From JADJLQ01 sp038251405 (GTDB lineage Bacteria; Bacteroidota; Bacteroidia; Chitinophagales; Saprospiraceae): a stretch of 64,000 nucleotides of DNA. Position numbers and translations under genes: made by a program. The stretch covers positions 62,001 to 126,000 of the forward strand of contig JBBSBH010000012.1 of the NCBI GenBank assembly GCA_038251405.1, read 5' to 3'. Under the pieces are notes generated by a model. It worked only from the letters and a program-made list of their open reading frames with translations, was not told where the DNA came from and ran no database searches. Positions 36,198 to 46,183 of this stretch are shown piece by piece. Within the stretch, counting starts at the first letter, position 1; every line of letters begins with the position of its first letter.

Positions 36198-38585
36198 TTA
36201 ATACTTCATCCACTTCAATGTCTTTATGCCTGAGTGGTTTTGCATGGTTATCAGATAAGTTCCATGGATTAAATCATTGGGTAAGTGGAACAAATAATCT
36301 CCTGGTTTCATTATTTCACTTTTTAATAAATTTATCATTCTGCCATCCAAGGAGGTAATCTTTATGCTAACTTTGCCAGCCTGGTTTAACACAAAGGATA
36401 TACTTGCCTTGGAATTGGAAGGATTGGGAACAATTTTCATTGAAAAATCAAGAACCTGTTCACTTTTATTCGAAGAAATAATCTGATCCAAAGGCCTGTC
36501 GAGATACACATGATATTCTCCCGGTTGAAAAGTCATAGTAGTAGTTAATTGATTGATGGATATAGTTTTACCATCTTTAAGATCAATCCAATTACCTGTC
36601 TTAGGAAAAGATATTGCCCCGGTTACAGACTTTACATCAAAATTGCCTGTTACTATTACATTCAAATCAGAATTTTCTTTGAAACTTATTGATTTTATTG
36701 CAGAAGTTAGATTGAAATTGATATTTTTTGAGGCAGATTGCCAGGATTTTGCCTTCCTCAAATTCAATAATTGCGCATACCATTCATATATTGATTTCCT
36801 ATTGGGTTCACTGAAATAATTCCACACAATGGGCTTATTGTCAAGCCGGCATCCATTATCTACATTTCCATTGGTGCATCTATTAATAGAATAATCAAAG
36901 CCCAGCTCTCCAAACTGCCAGATCATTTTAGGGCCGGGGGACATTAGGAAAAAAGATGCCGCGAGCTTCATTCGATCCAGCGCTGTTGCCAGATTCCTCG
37001 TATTGTATGCGCCCAAACTATTACCAAATTGCAGATTTTTATACATTAACCTTTCCTCATCATGGCTTTCCATATAGGATACCAGATTGGGTTCACTCCA
37101 ACTTCTTGCTTGATAAAGCGATCTTGAAAAATCAGAGTTTGTCAGATATCCCATTGTGGCTTCATTGTAGCTGGCATTGCTATTACCCCATAACATCATG
37201 CCTGCATCAGACAATACTTTCTCTTCAGCATCATCTGCAAAATGCTCTAATATGACATAGGCATTGGGAGAATATTTTTGAATACTATCATAATATTGCC
37301 TCCAAATATTTATACGACTTAGATCGTAAGCACTCCATGCGCCGACATTATTAGGGTTATTTTTTTGAGTAAACCCCTTTGATAAATCAAATCTGTATCC
37401 GTCTATTTTATATTCTTTTAGCCAATATTCCATTACCCTGTTTGCAAAATATTTAGTTTCAAAGCTTTCATGATTAAAATCATTAAAAACGCTAAATGGA
37501 TGTGTGGCTGTCACATTAAACCAGGGATTATCTGCCGCAGGCCTTTGATTTACACCATCCCAATATAAGGCAGCTAATGGACAAGTACCGGTTGCATGGT
37601 TAAGTACCATATCCATGATCACCGCTATGCCCCTTCCATGACACGAATCTATAAAACGCTTAAAGCTGGTTTCAGTGCCATAATATTTATCCACAGCAAA
37701 AAAGAAATTCGGGTTATATCCCCAGGATTGATTCCCTTCAAACTCTGAAACAGGCATTAATTCAATGGCATTGATTCCTAATTTGGAGAGATAGTTAAGT
37801 GTATCCATCAAAGTAGTAAAATCATGGTTGGATAAAAAATCCCGCATGAGTAATTCGTATATAACTAATGAAGATTTATCTGGTTTTGAAAAATTATTTT
37901 TCCATTGATAGCCTGATCTGGGCTCTATCACCCCTACTATTCCATTTGTTTTCCCCGATGGATATGATTTTAAATTGGGATAGGTAGCTGAAGAAATGAA
38001 TGGATCATTTACCGGATCTAATATTTTTTCCACATAAGGATCCGTGACTTTTATATTTCCGTCTACCAGGTATTGAAATCCATACTCTGCAGTAGGTAGG
38101 AGTCCTTGTATTCTTAGCCACCAGGTCTTATTATCCGTATCGAGATTCATTTGATAATTGATATTCTCTTTCCAATCACTACCAGGAAAATCTCCTATTA
38201 CACTCACTTTGCTTTTTCCGGGAGCTACTAATGCTAATATAATCGAAGTATCACCTGGCTCCCGGTTTATCCCGGGCCTTACTCCTGAGGGTAATGGTTT
38301 TATCTCTGTGGTACCAGCAAGTATGAATGAAAAAGAATCACTTACATACTCGGATCTGTCACTCGCTAGGCCTTTAATGGAGTAATTTACTGGTTGCAAA
38401 AAACCAGTCTTTACATTTACATTTCCAGCAAAACACGGAAGTCCCTTATTGCCTTTACAGACATCTGGCGCAGTTATAATCTGATCAGTTTCTTTCGGAA
38501 AAGCGGGCGACCAATTCAGTAATTGTTCCTTAGAAAAATTATCAAATGTCAGAATTAGTAATAAAGTACAAAAAGGCTTAAGCAT
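36198..38585 (-). CDS. Secreted alpha-amylase-family glycosidase with T9SS sorting domain
   Basis: The roughly 795-residue protein has an N-terminal leader (LKPFCTLLLILTF) and a CBM48/E-set-like domain (ILALVAPGKSKVSVIGDFPG). The GH13 barrel has catalytic Asp in YRFDLSKGF (about 397), Glu in VILEHFADD (about 446), and the third acidic residue in MESHDEERL (about 511). A T9SS type A C-terminal domain ends the protein (VSIKITSLDGRMINLL, LIHGTYLITMQNHSG). It should act on starch- or glycogen-like glucans outside the cell. ATG 38585 is chosen over an upstream start at 38639 because it fits the leader and the promoter. Confidence 0.9.
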   Translation of the reverse strand: MLKPFCTLLLILTFDNFSKEQLLNWSPAFPKETDQIITAPDVCKGNKGLPCFAGNVNVKTGFLQPVNYSIKGLASDRSEYVSDSFSFILAGTTEIKPLPSGVRPGINREPGDTSIILALVAPGKSKVSVIGDFPGSDWKENINYQMNLDTDNKTWWLRIQGLLPTAEYGFQYLVDGNIKVTDPYVEKILDPVNDPFISSATYPNLKSYPSGKTNGIVGVIEPRSGYQWKNNFSKPDKSSLVIYELLMRDFLSNHDFTTLMDTLNYLSKLGINAIELMPVSEFEGNQSWGYNPNFFFAVDKYYGTETSFKRFIDSCHGRGIAVIMDMVLNHATGTCPLAALYWDGVNQRPAADNPWFNVTATHPFSVFNDFNHESFETKYFANRVMEYWLKEYKIDGYRFDLSKGFTQKNNPNNVGAWSAYDLSRINIWRQYYDSIQKYSPNAYVILEHFADDAEEKVLSDAGMMLWGNSNASYNEATMGYLTNSDFSRSLYQARSWSEPNLVSYMESHDEERLMYKNLQFGNSLGAYNTRNLATALDRMKLAASFFLMSPGPKMIWQFGELGFDYSINRCTNGNVDNGCRLDNKPIVWNYFSEPNRKSIYEWYAQLLNLRKAKSWQSASKNINFNLTSAIKSISFKENSDLNVIVTGNFDVKSVTGAISFPKTGNWIDLKDGKTISINQLTTTMTFQPGEYHVYLDRPLDQIISSNKSEQVLDFSMKIVPNPSNSKASISFVLNQAGKVSIKITSLDGRMINLLKSEIMKPGDYLFHLPNDLIHGTYLITMQNHSGIKTLKWMKY

Positions 38586-38609
38586 AGAAAATGTCGTGTC
38601 GGATAAAAA

Positions 38610-38639
38610 CAAATCTAAGGTTATTAAATATGAGTACAA
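38610..38639 (-). promoter_or_regulatory. Canonical promoter of the alpha-amylase gene
   Basis: On the minus strand a TTG (38639-38637) is followed after exactly 19 bp by TAGATTTG (38617-38610). This is a full match to the Bacteroidota -33/-7 layout. Confidence 0.6.
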
Positions 38640-38733
38640 ATTAAATATTCATTCAGAATACATCAAAGTAGCTACTATAAATTGATGATCTAGTATTACC
38701 TTTATCAAATACTAAAACTAAAAATTTATCCAA

Positions 38734-39507
38734 ATGAAATATTTTTCCTTTATCTTTTTATGCTGCCTGACAATCCTTAGTTGCAAAAACAAAGAAAAAG
38801 ATCAAGCTTCTTCAGATCAAATGGCTGCCCCTGCAGTAGATCCCAATCTTCCAGTCTTGACAGATGACGAGAAAGCCAATGGCTGGAAATTACTTGTCGA
38901 TGGAAAGTCAACTGCTGGCTGGCATACCTATGGTGGTGGTCCTGTGGGTGAAGGTTGGAAAATAGAAGATGGGGCCTTGCGCTTAGACGCATCCGTGAAA
39001 AAAGGTTGGCAATCTCATGGTGGAGGAGATATTGTAACTAATGAAGAATTCGGAAATTTTCATTTGAAACTAGATTGGAAAATTGATACCTGTGGAAATA
39101 GCGGTGTAATCTTTTGTGTACAAGAAGACACGATTAAATACCCCTATGTATGGCATACCGGACCAGAAATGCAAGTATTGGATAATGCTTGCCACCCCGA
39201 TGCTAAAATCATCAAACACCGGGCAGGGGACTTGTATGATTTAATTTCTTGTAGTAAAGAAACCGTGAAGCCTGCTCTCGAATGGAATAATGCTGAAATA
39301 GTTTTTAATAATAATGTTTTAGATCTCTATCTCAATGGTGAAAAAGTAGTAAGCACTACTTATGGTGATGCGGCCTGGAAAAAATTGGTAGCTGGCTCAA
39401 AATTTAAATCCATGCCGGGGTTTGGCGCATTTACGAAAGGAAGAATTTCTTTGCAAGATCATGGTCATAGCGTTTGGTTTAAAAATGTAAAGATCAAGGA
39501 GTTGTAA
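38734..39507 (+). CDS. DUF1080 (3-keto-disaccharide hydrolase-like) lipoprotein
   Basis: The 257-residue lipoprotein has a lipobox (FLCCLTILSC) and a concanavalin-like DUF1080 domain. It shows WKLLVDGKSTAGWHTYGG, GEGWKIEDGALRLDA, GNFHLKLDWKIDTCGNSG, GPEMQVLDNACHPDAK and GRISLQDHGHSVWFKNVKI. The family includes 3-keto-glycoside hydrolases and often works with Tat-exported Gfo/Idh oxidoreductases. One such gene is at 19.4 kb, but not adjacent. A link to periplasmic keto-sugar processing is inferred. Confidence 0.88.
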   Translation: MKYFSFIFLCCLTILSCKNKEKDQASSDQMAAPAVDPNLPVLTDDEKANGWKLLVDGKSTAGWHTYGGGPVGEGWKIEDGALRLDASVKKGWQSHGGGDIVTNEEFGNFHLKLDWKIDTCGNSGVIFCVQEDTIKYPYVWHTGPEMQVLDNACHPDAKIIKHRAGDLYDLISCSKETVKPALEWNNAEIVFNNNVLDLYLNGEKVVSTTYGDAAWKKLVAGSKFKSMPGFGAFTKGRISLQDHGHSVWFKNVKIKEL

Positions 39508-39586
39508 GGAAAATCTCCTGTTCCAATTTTTCCACGATCATTCATTTAGCATGTCTCTGATACAAGAAGAGATAGTAACCATATTG

Positions 39587-39594
39587 TATCTTTG
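39587..39594 (+). promoter_or_regulatory. -7 box of pheT
   Basis: TATCTTTG is an exact TAnnTTTG, ending 8 nt before the pheT ATG, so the leader is nearly absent. Confidence 0.5.
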
Positions 39595-39602
39595 CGCCTC
39601 AT

Positions 39603-42047
39603 ATGAATATTTCACTGAATTGGTTAAAGGAGTTTATACCGCTCGACTTATCCCCGATAGAAATTGCTGAAACACTAACTAGTATTGGCCTGGCAGTAGA
39701 TTCAATAAACGAATACGAAAGCATTCCAGGAAGGCTGAAAGGAGTTGTAGTTGGCAAAATAACGGAATGTAGAAAACATCCAAATGCAGACCGATTATCT
39801 CTTACAAAAGTAGATATTGGGACGGGTGAATTATTACAAATAGTATGCGGTGCACCAAATGTTGCAACTGGTCAGACTGTATTGGTTGCTACTATAGGTA
39901 GCGTATTACATACCTCCAAAGGAGAAGCTCTGGAAATAAAAAGAGGCAAGATTAGAGGAGAAGTATCAGAGGGAATGATCTGTGCAGGAGATGAACTGAG
40001 CTTGAGTGAGGACCATAGCGGTATCATGGTATTAGATAATTCATGGAAGGCCGGCATCCCTGCAACAGATGTTTACCCGGTGTATACCGATACTATTTTT
40101 GAAGTAGATCTTACTCCAAATAGAAGTGATGCCACCAGTCATATCGGAGTTGCCAAAGACCTGGCAGCTTATCTCGCTATTCATTCTCCGGGAAAATATG
40201 CTTTCCATGTAAGTGAAGAAGAAGATTTTACCATTTCTAACCATGATAAAGCGGTAGAAGTAATCGTAGAAGATACAAAAGCATGCCCCAGATATAGTGG
40301 TATCAGTATGGAAGGTGTAGTGATCAAACCTTCTCCGGATTGGTTACAAAATAGATTGAAAGCTATTGGAGTAAAGAGTATCAATAATGTAGTAGATATC
40401 ACTAATTATGTATTACATGCTTATGGCCAGCCATTGCACGCTTTTGACTATGATAAGATTGGAATTGAAAAAACTTTTCGGGTAAAAAAATTGCCTGCCG
40501 GTACTAAGTTTTTGACATTGGATAAGGTGGAGCGAAATTTACATCAGGATGATTTAATGATTTGCAATGCGTTTTCCGAGCCTCTGTGTATAGGTGGTGT
40601 ATTTGGTGGCTTATATTCTGGGATTAGTGATCAATCAAAAAATATATTTTTAGAAAGTGCTCATTTTAATGCTTCTTCCATTCGCAGAACCAGTATGAGA
40701 CATGTATTGCGTACTGATGCTGCTACACGATTTGAAAAAGGAACCGACCCCAATCTTACCGTTAAAGCACTAAAAATTGCTGCGAGTATGATCATTCAGA
40801 TGGGAGGAGGAAAATTGGCTTCTGACATTGTAGATATCTATCCTGATCCGCTAAAACCGGTTGAAATTAAGATTCATTTTGATCAGGTACGAAAGATTAT
40901 AGGACAAAAAATAAGTAATGATCATATCATTCAAGTGTTGGAAGCCTTAGAAATGAAACCGAAAATTGTTGACGATAATTCAGCTTCTGTTTATGTACCT
41001 ACAAATAAAGCTGATGTAAAACGAGAGATAGATGTAATAGAAGAAATATTACGGATACATGGCTATAATACAGTGCCTATGCCTTCCAAAATGGAAGTAT
41101 CATTTGCAATTTCTTCTGACGCCAGCAGAGAGCAATATGCCAAAGAAGCCGCTTCTGATTTATTGACCAATATTGGATTTCATGAAATGATGGGGCTTTC
41201 TCTGATTGAATCCCGTATAATAAAATCTACCGGTTATAAATCAAATGACCTTGTATATATCAATAATACCAGTAATGTACATCTCGATATCATGAGACCT
41301 GATATGCTTAGAAGTGGCTTATCCGTATTGCAATACAATCAAAATCGACAACAAATAGATCTTAAACTTTTTGAATTTGGCAAAACATATAAAAGTACCG
41401 AAAACAAATGGCCATTCCATGAACATGAATATCTGACATTGTTCTTTTCGGGAACGGTGGAGCCTGAACATTGGAAAATAAAAGAGGTAAAAAAAGAGAT
41501 TTTATACATTAAAGGATTGATAGAAAAATTAGTTTCACACTGGGGGGTGCAATTGAATGAAACTATTTTAGCTCACCAGGATTTTGACTACGGATTTCAG
41601 TTATCTAAAGAAAATGAAGCAATCATTATTTATGGCAAAATTAGTGATGGCCTGTCTAAAGAATTTGATCTGAGAGGAGAAATATTTTTTGCGCAAATAG
41701 ATTGGGAGAAACTTTGGGGTATGATAAAAAATAAGAAGTCTGTTAAAATTTCAATGCCGTCTAAGTTTCCCAGCGTAAGACGAGATCTTTCAATAGTAGT
41801 AAATAAATCAGTAACATGGAATGACATTAGTGCTGTAGTCGGAAGTCAAAAAAATCCTCATTTGAAAAGTTTTGATCTCTTCGATGTATTTGAGCAAGAA
41901 GATCGTATTGGAAAAGATAATAAGTCAATGGCTATAAGCTTTATATTCGAGAATGATCAGCAAACATTAAAAGACTCGGATCTTGATAAAGCCATGAAAG
42001 AAATAAGGGAAAAATTAAAAGAGAAAGTAGCTGCGGAACTAAGATGA
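39603..42047 (+). CDS. pheT: Phenylalanyl-tRNA synthetase beta subunit
   Basis: The 814-residue protein begins NISLNWLKEFIPLDLSP and has the tRNA-binding OB domain (GVVVGKITECRKHPNADRL). Middle B3/B4/B5 domains follow (NNVVDITNYVLHAYGQPLHAFD, given here as its parts VVDITNYVL and GQPLHAFDYD). The C-terminal FDX-ACB domain is PSVRRDLSIVVNK...KSMAISFIFENDQQTL. It forms alpha2beta2 with PheS, which is not in the window. Length is normal. Confidence 0.96.
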   Translation: MNISLNWLKEFIPLDLSPIEIAETLTSIGLAVDSINEYESIPGRLKGVVVGKITECRKHPNADRLSLTKVDIGTGELLQIVCGAPNVATGQTVLVATIGSVLHTSKGEALEIKRGKIRGEVSEGMICAGDELSLSEDHSGIMVLDNSWKAGIPATDVYPVYTDTIFEVDLTPNRSDATSHIGVAKDLAAYLAIHSPGKYAFHVSEEEDFTISNHDKAVEVIVEDTKACPRYSGISMEGVVIKPSPDWLQNRLKAIGVKSINNVVDITNYVLHAYGQPLHAFDYDKIGIEKTFRVKKLPAGTKFLTLDKVERNLHQDDLMICNAFSEPLCIGGVFGGLYSGISDQSKNIFLESAHFNASSIRRTSMRHVLRTDAATRFEKGTDPNLTVKALKIAASMIIQMGGGKLASDIVDIYPDPLKPVEIKIHFDQVRKIIGQKISNDHIIQVLEALEMKPKIVDDNSASVYVPTNKADVKREIDVIEEILRIHGYNTVPMPSKMEVSFAISSDASREQYAKEAASDLLTNIGFHEMMGLSLIESRIIKSTGYKSNDLVYINNTSNVHLDIMRPDMLRSGLSVLQYNQNRQQIDLKLFEFGKTYKSTENKWPFHEHEYLTLFFSGTVEPEHWKIKEVKKEILYIKGLIEKLVSHWGVQLNETILAHQDFDYGFQLSKENEAIIIYGKISDGLSKEFDLRGEIFFAQIDWEKLWGMIKNKKSVKISMPSKFPSVRRDLSIVVNKSVTWNDISAVVGSQKNPHLKSFDLFDVFEQEDRIGKDNKSMAISFIFENDQQTLKDSDLDKAMKEIREKLKEKVAAELR

Positions 42048-42055
42048 AGTATTAG

Positions 42056-43489
42056 TTATCGTTTTAAATATTGGAAAATAGATTTCAATGGAATAAGCCC
42101 GGTAATAAAAAGAAAGATGGGGAAAATAATACAAGATAAAATCAGCTTATACCAAGGTGATACATTTACCTTATCCAGTAAAAAGACTACTCCAATTCCT
42201 ATTATAATCATTAATGACAGATCGATGATATACTGCATTTTGAACTGAATCAATTTATATTTCAAAATAAAAATCACTAAAACAATCGTTGTCGATAGTT
42301 GAGTCATTACTGCTGCCCATGCTGCTCCCCTTGCACCAAGTCGATTTGTAAACAGGAAGTGCAAAACAATATTGATACCAATACTTATAAGAAACCATTT
42401 ATTCAATTGATTAAGTTTGCCCAAGGCGGTGATCAATGTGATCATTAAATAATTGATGGTAAGCGGAATCAGATTGATCATAACCAGATCAAGAATTTTT
42501 CCATGGTCATCAGGATACAAAAAGTGCATTATAAATTGATGATTGAAAACAATGGGAATAGCAATTAATACGGATAAACCAGTCATTAATTTCCATGATA
42601 AATCGAAGAGGCCTTGTGCTTCAACCGGATCAGTAGCAGCTGACCTGCTAAACATAGGCAGTAATAATCCGGCGAATAAAAAACTCATCATATTAGCTGC
42701 ATCCAAGATTCTATATGCTGCAGCATAATGACCCGATTGTTCTGCACCATCTGCTCTCAGCTGGTCTATCCATACGGGTTCCATTCTGCAGTACAAAACC
42801 ATAAGAACAAAAACCATGGCATATGGAAAACTGGCAAAGATGATTTGCTTTACTTTAGAGAAATCTATTTCAAAGTTAAATTCAATTTTCTCCAAACTGT
42901 TTACTACAAAATAAATCACTAAAATTACACTAATAGCCATGGAAATAGATTGAATCATTAGGAATCTATCCAAAGGCAATGAATGCATCAGAAATGCTGA
43001 AATAAACAATACTATGAAAATCAATTTATCAGCAATAGAGAAAAAACTATCCAGGCGATATCTACCAGATCCAGAAATAAATGCTCTTCCAAATAAAATG
43101 AATGAAGCCAGGATTTGATTAAATCCAATCCAAATCACCAATGGTTTAAATGAGTGATAATAACCTCCCAGGTATGAAATAGCCACAAAAACAACTAAAA
43201 AAAGTATGGCAAGAACAGGCTTGATCCAAATAGCTGTTTTCCAGAATTGATCGTATTTAAATTTATCAGCTGCAATCTCTCTATTTGCATAATTCGTAAT
43301 GCCCAGGTCCAATAATATCTGTGGTACCATGGATAGTGAAAATATGGTGAAATACAATCCCCAAAGCCCTGTTCCTGCATCATTTTGAACCTTTCTTTCA
43401 ACAAAAAAAATATAGTAAGGCTTTATCAACAGGTTGGCCAACAGCAAAAAAGTAATATTGACTATCAGCTCTTTTCTTAAATGAGACAT
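42056..43489 (-). CDS. Oligosaccharide flippase (Wzx-like, polysaccharide biosynthesis)
   Basis: The roughly 477-residue integral membrane protein has about 12-14 hydrophobic segments. Family-typical features are an N-terminal FLLLANLLIKPYYIFFVER, LGITNYANREIA and GARGAAWAAVMTQLSTTIVL near the end. It probably flips lipid-linked sugar units for surface glycans. No glycosyltransferases are adjacent, so the pathway is unknown. ATG 43489 is preferred over 43519. A weak -7-like AGGTTTTG lies just upstream (about 43505-43512). It is divergent from the TetR operon. Confidence 0.87.
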   Translation of the reverse strand: MSHLRKELIVNITFLLLANLLIKPYYIFFVERKVQNDAGTGLWGLYFTIFSLSMVPQILLDLGITNYANREIAADKFKYDQFWKTAIWIKPVLAILFLVVFVAISYLGGYYHSFKPLVIWIGFNQILASFILFGRAFISGSGRYRLDSFFSIADKLIFIVLFISAFLMHSLPLDRFLMIQSISMAISVILVIYFVVNSLEKIEFNFEIDFSKVKQIIFASFPYAMVFVLMVLYCRMEPVWIDQLRADGAEQSGHYAAAYRILDAANMMSFLFAGLLLPMFSRSAATDPVEAQGLFDLSWKLMTGLSVLIAIPIVFNHQFIMHFLYPDDHGKILDLVMINLIPLTINYLMITLITALGKLNQLNKWFLISIGINIVLHFLFTNRLGARGAAWAAVMTQLSTTIVLVIFILKYKLIQFKMQYIIDLSLMIIIGIGVVFLLDKVNVSPWYKLILSCIIFPIFLFITGLIPLKSIFQYLKR

Positions 43490-43567
43490 AGGTCGCCGGA
43501 AAGGTACAAAACCTTGCATTGATCACCTGCCAACAGAATATGCTTGAAAAAAATGCCCGGCAAAGTC

Positions 43568-43597
43568 TTGACTTTTCTTAAAAATCACCTAATTTTG
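43568..43597 (+). promoter_or_regulatory. Canonical promoter of the TetR/exporter operon
   Basis: TTG (43568-43570), 19 bp, then TAATTTTG (43590-43597) matches the full Bacteroidota consensus. The predicted start lies inside the TetR palindrome. Confidence 0.65.
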
Positions 43598-43613
43598 ACC
43601 GATCGTTCAGTCA
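43596..43613. promoter_or_regulatory. Putative TetR-family operator
   Basis: TGACCGATCGTTCAGTCA is an imperfect dyad in which 14 of 18 positions are symmetric. It covers the predicted transcription start and ends 4 nt before the TetR ATG, suggesting auto-repression of the operon. Confidence 0.55.
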
Positions 43614-43617
43614 TAAA

Positions 43618-44211
43618 ATGTCACCAAGATCTAAAAAACAATTTGAAGAACTTCGGGATGTAAGCAAAAATACAATCGAAGAAACCGCATTAGAACTATT
43701 TGGTCATCAAGGGTTTAAAAATACTTCCATTGCACAAATTGCTTTAAAAGCCGGGATCAGTAAAGGCCTTATTTATAATTATTATAGTAGTAAAGCTGAT
43801 CTACTCAGAGCTTTGATTACAGGGGCTATGAGTAAAGGTGACGATATCTTGGATATGAACTCCTTAGAAAGTTTATCACCAGAAGAAGTATTAAATCAAA
43901 TAGTTGATGCAGCATATCTACTCATCAAGGAAAACCAAGCCTATTGGAAACTTCTTACCAGCCTGAGTTTTCAAGCTGATGTAATGGAAGAGTTGAGAGA
44001 AATCATTCATGCAAAAGCCAGGCAAGGCACTGCATTTATAATCCCTTTCTTTGAAAAATTGGGTTACCCTGATCCCGAAAGTCAGGCATTTTTATTCGGA
44101 GCTACTTTAGATGGAATAGGTCTTCATTTCATTACCCTGGGAAAAGATTATCCGCTCGAAAAATCTATTGAGACATTTAAAAAAACATATTGCAAACCAT
44201 TTCATTCATGA
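43618..44211 (+). CDS. TetR-family repressor of the exporter operon
   Basis: The 197-residue regulator has an N-terminal helix-turn-helix (NTIEETALELFGHQGFKNTS, GISKGLIYNYYSSKADLL) and a helical ligand domain. Its stop overlaps the next ATG by 4 nt (ATGA), placing it as the first gene of a six-gene operon. The dyad over its promoter suggests it represses itself and the transport genes until a ligand, perhaps a lipid or toxic hydrophobic compound, binds. The ligand is unknown. Confidence 0.92.
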   Translation: MSPRSKKQFEELRDVSKNTIEETALELFGHQGFKNTSIAQIALKAGISKGLIYNYYSSKADLLRALITGAMSKGDDILDMNSLESLSPEEVLNQIVDAAYLLIKENQAYWKLLTSLSFQADVMEELREIIHAKARQGTAFIIPFFEKLGYPDPESQAFLFGATLDGIGLHFITLGKDYPLEKSIETFKKTYCKPFHS

Positions 44212-44954
44212 GAAAAATACTTTTATTCCTTTGCCTTATCTCGATAATAACTGAATCTTCTTATTCCCAAACAGCCAAAGAAATTATTGCCAAATCAGAG
44301 GCTCAAATGAACGGAGCATCTTCTTATGCTGAAATGAAAATGAAAATAATCAGACCTACCTGGACCCGGGAGATGACCATGAAGAGTTGGGCATTAGGAA
44401 CTGATTACAGTTTGATTATTGTAACGAGCCCGGCAAGAGACAAAGGCATAGGTTTTTTAAAAAGAAAAAAGGAAATGTGGAATTGGCAACCAAAAATAGA
44501 TCGAGTGATCAAGATGCCTCCCAGTATGATGATGCAAAGCTGGATGGGATCAGATTTTAGCAACGACGATTTGGTTCAACAGAGTTCTCCGGTAAATGAT
44601 TTTACCCATGAGATTATAAAAGAAGAATCAATAGATGGAATGCCCTGCTGGAAAATAAAATTAATACCCAAGCCAAATGCAGCCGTGGTTTGGGGAAGTA
44701 TCATCACCTGGGTTGACAAAAAAAACTATTTACAATTGAAAACTGAATTTTACGATGAGGATGGAGAGTTGGTAAATACTATGTTGGGCAAAAATATTAA
44801 AGAGATGGGTGGAAGAATCATACCTACACTTATGGAAGTAATCCCATCAGGAAAACCAAATGAGAAAACTGTAATAGAGCAAATTGCGATGAACTTTAAT
44901 ACAAAATATAATGAAACTTTTTTTAGCATTCAAAACATGAAAAAGCTACAGTAA
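44208..44954 (+). CDS. LolA-like outer membrane lipoprotein-sorting family protein
   Basis: The roughly 248-residue periplasmic protein has a leader (KILLFLCLISIITESSYS) and the LolA-like half-barrel family pattern (EMKMKIIRPTWTREMTM, KGIGFLKRKKEMWNWQPKID, MQSWMGSDFSNDDLV). These carriers (PF17131-like by recall) bind lipids or other hydrophobic molecules and are often encoded with exporters. It is coupled to TetR by ATGA and to the next permease by TAATG. A role in carrying the substrate across the periplasm is inferred. Confidence 0.85.
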   Translation: MRKILLFLCLISIITESSYSQTAKEIIAKSEAQMNGASSYAEMKMKIIRPTWTREMTMKSWALGTDYSLIIVTSPARDKGIGFLKRKKEMWNWQPKIDRVIKMPPSMMMQSWMGSDFSNDDLVQQSSPVNDFTHEIIKEESIDGMPCWKIKLIPKPNAAVVWGSIITWVDKKNYLQLKTEFYDEDGELVNTMLGKNIKEMGGRIIPTLMEVIPSGKPNEKTVIEQIAMNFNTKYNETFFSIQNMKKLQ

Positions 44955-46171
44955 TGATTGGCAAACTGGCATGGCGAAATCTATGGCGAAATAAAAGACG
45001 CACCTTCATCACTATAGCTGCCATTGCCCTGGCTGTATTATGGTCCGGAGTATTAACCTCGGTGCAAAGAGGTACATGGAACAATATGATAGACAATATG
45101 TCAAAATTCTATCTTGGCTATGCACAAATACATAGTAAAGGCTATTGGAATGAACAAAGTCTTGACCTGGCTTTTGATCCCTCCCTTATACCCGGCAAAT
45201 TAAATGGTCAGCTATCTCCCAGAATTACGTTGGTTCCGAGGCTGGAAAGCTTTGCTTTGGCTAGCTATGGTTTGCAGACAAAGGGGGTACTGGTAATGGG
45301 CATAGATCCAATAATAGAAAATGATCTAACGGGCATGGAAAATAAAATTTCAAAGGGAAATTATTTGACTTCCTCCAGCAATGGAGTCGTTATGGGAGAT
45401 AAACTAGCAGACAGATTAAATATACAGCTGGGTGATAGTCTTGTGCTAATAAGCCAAGGTTATCATGGTCAAAACGCAGCGGGCAAATACCCGGTATTAG
45501 GAATGGTACACTTGAGAAATCCCGATTTGAATAAACAACTAGTAGCTATGCCCCTTTCAGTAGCACAAAACTTCTATGGTACAGATAATTTGATTACCGG
45601 GTTTGCAATCAATCTGGATTCTCAAAATGATTTGAAAGCAGCTATGAAAATTCTAACCAACAAACTTGATACTTCGCAATATGAAATAATGGATTATAAT
45701 GCTTTGATCCCTGAAATATTGGAAGCCGCAAAACTGGATACTGCAAGTGCTAAATTGATTTTATACATCCTTTATTTATTAATTGGATTTGGACTATTTG
45801 GGACCATCATCATGATGACCAAAGAACGAAGCTATGAGTTTGGGGTAATGACGGCTATAGGGACTGAAAAGAAAAAATTGGCTTCCATCTTGTGGATTGA
45901 ATCTCTCTTAATTGGTCTTGTGGGTGCTATTATGGGGATATTAATTTCAATTCCGATAGTATATTATATGCATAACCATCCCATCCGTTTGACTGGCAAT
46001 ATGGCTCAAGCTTATGAACGATTTGGCATGGAACCTGTAATATCTACCGCTTTCAATTTTGCCATTTTTGCGGAGCAAGCATTGGTAATGTTTTTCATTG
46101 CTAGCATTCTAAGCGTGTATCCAATTATAAAGACTTATCAATTAAATTCTTTAAAAGCAATGCGAGGATAA
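44954..46171 (+). CDS. FtsX/MacB-type ABC permease 1
   Basis: The 405-residue permease starts WRNLWRNKRRTFITIAAIALAVLWSG. A long extracytoplasmic domain (about 45-265) precedes three C-terminal membrane helices (LILYILYLLIGFGLFGTIIM, IESLLIGLVGAIMGILIS, LVMFFIASILSVYPII). This is the LolC/E and MacB-like layout. It starts by overlapping the preceding stop (TAATG). With permease 2 and the ATPase it should form one ABC complex. Confidence 0.92.
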   Translation: MIGKLAWRNLWRNKRRTFITIAAIALAVLWSGVLTSVQRGTWNNMIDNMSKFYLGYAQIHSKGYWNEQSLDLAFDPSLIPGKLNGQLSPRITLVPRLESFALASYGLQTKGVLVMGIDPIIENDLTGMENKISKGNYLTSSSNGVVMGDKLADRLNIQLGDSLVLISQGYHGQNAAGKYPVLGMVHLRNPDLNKQLVAMPLSVAQNFYGTDNLITGFAINLDSQNDLKAAMKILTNKLDTSQYEIMDYNALIPEILEAAKLDTASAKLILYILYLLIGFGLFGTIIMMTKERSYEFGVMTAIGTEKKKLASILWIESLLIGLVGAIMGILISIPIVYYMHNHPIRLTGNMAQAYERFGMEPVISTAFNFAIFAEQALVMFFIASILSVYPIIKTYQLNSLKAMRG

Positions 46172-46183
46172 ACCGGAATCAAC